Under the pieces are notes generated by a model. That model searched no databases. It had not been told where the DNA came from and saw only the letters and a program-made list of their open reading frames with translations. A program made the translations under genes and the position numbers. Shown one piece after another: positions 31,442-32,592 of a DNA stretch of 32,592 bases (positions are counted from its first letter, which is position 1; every line of letters begins with the position of its first letter). This stretch comes from Bacillota bacterium (GTDB lineage: Bacteria > Bacillota > Clostridia > Christensenellales > SZUA-584). The stretch lies in the NCBI GenBank assembly GCA_023396555.1, contig JAEWWC010000018.1, positions 1 to 32,592 of the forward strand. The letters are read 5' to 3'.

Positions 31442-31803
31442 GGAAAGAGATAGTCAAAGTATATAAATATGCTGCCCGATGCATTGAGTGCAAAGAAGGC
31501 TTTGATGTGTATTATACAGTTGCGGATTTTGGTGATGCACCTGTTCTGTTGCGTTGTAGGCATTGTAACGAACACTATTGGTATACTCCTGAGGAAGATG
31601 CACATATTCGGTCGATTGAAGTGCAATTGAAGAGTTTGGCATGTGTCAAATGCGGAGTCAGTTTAAAAGATTGCTTGATTCCAACTCATAAGGATATAGA
31701 GTGTTGTGGATATCGGTTTTCCCTTGATAGTTTTGCAGATAATATATCGCTAAGAGATGATGAGATGACAGCGTTGCAGGTGAACATGATTTATTCTGTT
31801 TAG
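31438..31803 (+). CDS. Small cysteine-rich protein, probable zinc ribbon, unrecognised
   Basis: 121 residues. Cysteine pairs at CIEC (C15, C18), CRHC, CVKC and ECC suggest one or two zinc-ribbon units; the first two and last two pairs could each form a four-cysteine site. No signal peptide or membrane segment. Composition differs sharply from rluD: the first 60 bases after the shared overlap have 24 G+C, against 36 of 60 in rluD just before its end. It starts in a 4-nt overlap with rluD and has no separate ribosome site. I do not recognise the family. The AT-rich composition suggests acquisition. Confidence 0.8.
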   Translation: MRKEIVKVYKYAARCIECKEGFDVYYTVADFGDAPVLLRCRHCNEHYWYTPEEDAHIRSIEVQLKSLACVKCGVSLKDCLIPTHKDIECCGYRFSLDSFADNISLRDDEMTALQVNMIYSV

Positions 31804-31833
31804 TAGAAGCCTGATCTTTAGGGAATTGTATCT

Positions 31834-32073
31834 ATGAATATTTGTGAATTGAAACGAAAGCTAGAAGAAAGCGACATCAGCAAAGATTCTTATTGTTTAT
31901 GTGGAGGTACGCCAAACGAAGCCTATTGTATTGAAAAGAAAGCAATAGGGTGGGTAACATATTACAGCGAGAGAGGGGAGAAGAATTGCAAGAAGGTTTT
32001 CTTCACTGAGAAGAAGGCAGCTGATTATTTTTATAAATGGGTACTTGAAGAGGTAGGAAGAACTAATGATTAA
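31834..32073 (+). CDS. Small protein with YYSERG motif, possible immunity-type protein
   Basis: 79 residues, AT-rich. The pattern GGTPNEAYCI followed by a WVTYYSERG segment and a KKVFFTEKKAADYFYKW end recalls a family of small proteins in Bacillota that I associate, from memory only, with polymorphic-toxin immunity families (Imm type). No toxin gene is visible. An AGGGAA ribosome site precedes ATG 31834. It overlaps the next gene by 8 nt. Alternative: a stand-alone cytoplasmic protein of unknown role. Confidence 0.75.
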   Translation: MNICELKRKLEESDISKDSYCLCGGTPNEAYCIEKKAIGWVTYYSERGEKNCKKVFFTEKKAADYFYKWVLEEVGRTND

Positions 32074-32413
32074 TTATGAAAGTGTCCTCTTCAATGAGAT
32101 TGCCAGCATAATGCGCGACATTGTTACCGGCAAAATCGATGAACTTGAAAAGCAGGGAAAGCTGGGGCCAATGACGAGTGAAGACATTCTGCGCGAGCTG
32201 TCCGGTTACGGCGGTCAATTGACAGAAGCAAGTATTGACGATTATCGTACTTCTTTTGATTACATCGGGATTGACAATACCAATCGGTATATGGTTTACC
32301 TTGATTTCTGGATAGATCGCGTCAGAAGTGATCTGACATTGATTTGTGAGATCGGGATAGATGAGCGCGGCGGCATTGAGTTTTCTTATGTGGAAGATAT
32401 TCATGTTTTATAG
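32066..32413 (+). CDS. Small acidic protein ending in RSDLTL...EDIHVL, function unknown
   Basis: 115 residues, acidic, soluble. The N-terminal half is helical in character (FNEIASIMRDIVTGKIDELE), followed by an LSGYGGQLTE turn and a beta-rich half with YMVYLDFWIDRVRSDLTLIC and the end YVEDIHVL. That ending resembles small DUF proteins (DUF7668-like, low certainty) often found near toxin-immunity loci. ATG 32066 lies inside the end of the previous gene (8-nt overlap), so the pair is translationally coupled. Confidence 0.75.
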   Translation: MINYESVLFNEIASIMRDIVTGKIDELEKQGKLGPMTSEDILRELSGYGGQLTEASIDDYRTSFDYIGIDNTNRYMVYLDFWIDRVRSDLTLICEIGIDERGGIEFSYVEDIHVL

Positions 32414-32475
32414 TCGCAGGTGAAAATTATGCATGAGCATTCAAAAACTGCATTTGTCTGCTTTGCAATACGTTG

Positions 32476-32504
32476 TTGACTTTTGCCAGATCGTTGACTA
32501 TAAT
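32476..32504 (+). promoter_or_regulatory. Strong sigma-A promoter at right edge
   Basis: TTGACT (32476-32481), 17-bp spacer, TATAAT (32499-32504). Predicted start near 32511, giving a leader of about 70 nt before the TTG start at 32581. A second TTGACT at 32494-32499 overlaps the -10 and is not used in this reading. Confidence 0.85.
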
Positions 32505-32522
32505 AATCTAAGTTAAAAACAA

Positions 32523-32568
32523 CTCCCATTTGTCGGTCCGTTCCGATTGGTTCCGTGGGATATGGGAG
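32523..32568 (+). promoter_or_regulatory. Leader hairpin that can cover the ribosome binding site
   Basis: CTCCCAT (32523-32529) pairs perfectly with ATGGGAG (32562-32568) around a 32-nt insert that has its own short pairing (TCGG with CCGA). The 3' arm includes the first part of the GGGAGGGAGGG ribosome site of the next gene, so folding would limit translation. No known riboswitch or ribosomal-protein leader is recognised. Confidence 0.5.
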
Positions 32569-32580
32569 GGAGGGTAACAA

Positions 32581-32592
32581 TTGGCAGAGATA
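32581..32592 (+). CDS. Start of a further gene, truncated by window edge
   Basis: TTG at 32581, about ten bases after a strong purine-rich ribosome site (within 32564-32574), begins a frame reading M-A-E-I to the last base. Promoter and leader upstream support a real gene. Four residues are too few to identify it. In many Bacillota pyrR follows lspA-rluD, so pyrR is one guess, from position only. Confidence 0.45.

Overview
The window is chromosomal DNA from a fairly GC-rich member of the Bacillota, most likely a Clostridia-type anaerobe. The grounds are a Gram-positive PolC replicase, a bifunctional Rel (p)ppGpp enzyme, HemZ, a DUF512 radical-SAM protein, a zinc-ribbon L32, the PlsX/PlsY lipid pathway and PhoP-type direct repeats at the pst locus. 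Most genes are near 60% GC by eye, yet use the AUA isoleucine codon often. Species cannot be assigned from this stretch.

Layout. 1-3696: PolC, its N-terminus outside the window. 3815-4987: a short-form malic enzyme with its own promoter and terminator. 5109-7554: promoter, leader, secD-secF, terminator. 7611-14633: a tightly packed run recJ-rel-dtd-MBL hydrolase-hemZ, mostly with overlapping stops and starts. 14657-15625: consensus promoter, DUF177 (yceD) and rpmF, terminator. 15729-17801: promoter, plsX-acpP-hairpin-rnc. 17818-19097: glyA and terminator. 19174-23675: phosphate uptake, with pstS behind a four-hexamer Pho box and its own terminator, then a second Pho-box promoter and pstC-pstA-pstB-phoU. 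23744-24349: an unrecognised membrane protein. 24499-28377: DUF512, der, plsY, lspA, then a terminator and a cluster of palindromes. 28557-30397: lipA-lplA on the minus strand. 30533-31441: rluD behind a promoter that implies a nearly leaderless mRNA. 31438-32413: three small AT-rich genes that look acquired, the last two resembling immunity or DUF-type small proteins. 32476-32592: a strong promoter, a leader that can fold over the ribosome binding site, and the first codons of a further gene.

How it fits together: most of the window is housekeeping (replication, protein export and lipoprotein processing, stringent response and tRNA quality control, phospholipid precursors, ribosome biogenesis, lipoate, phosphate uptake). 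I found no tRNA, rRNA, CRISPR array, transposase or phage gene. I did not find a convincing new multi-gene system. The parts most worth following up are the AT-rich trio after rluD, the structured leader at the right edge, the leaderless rluD start, and the matched Pho-box promoters. All GC and codon statements are visual unless a count is given.
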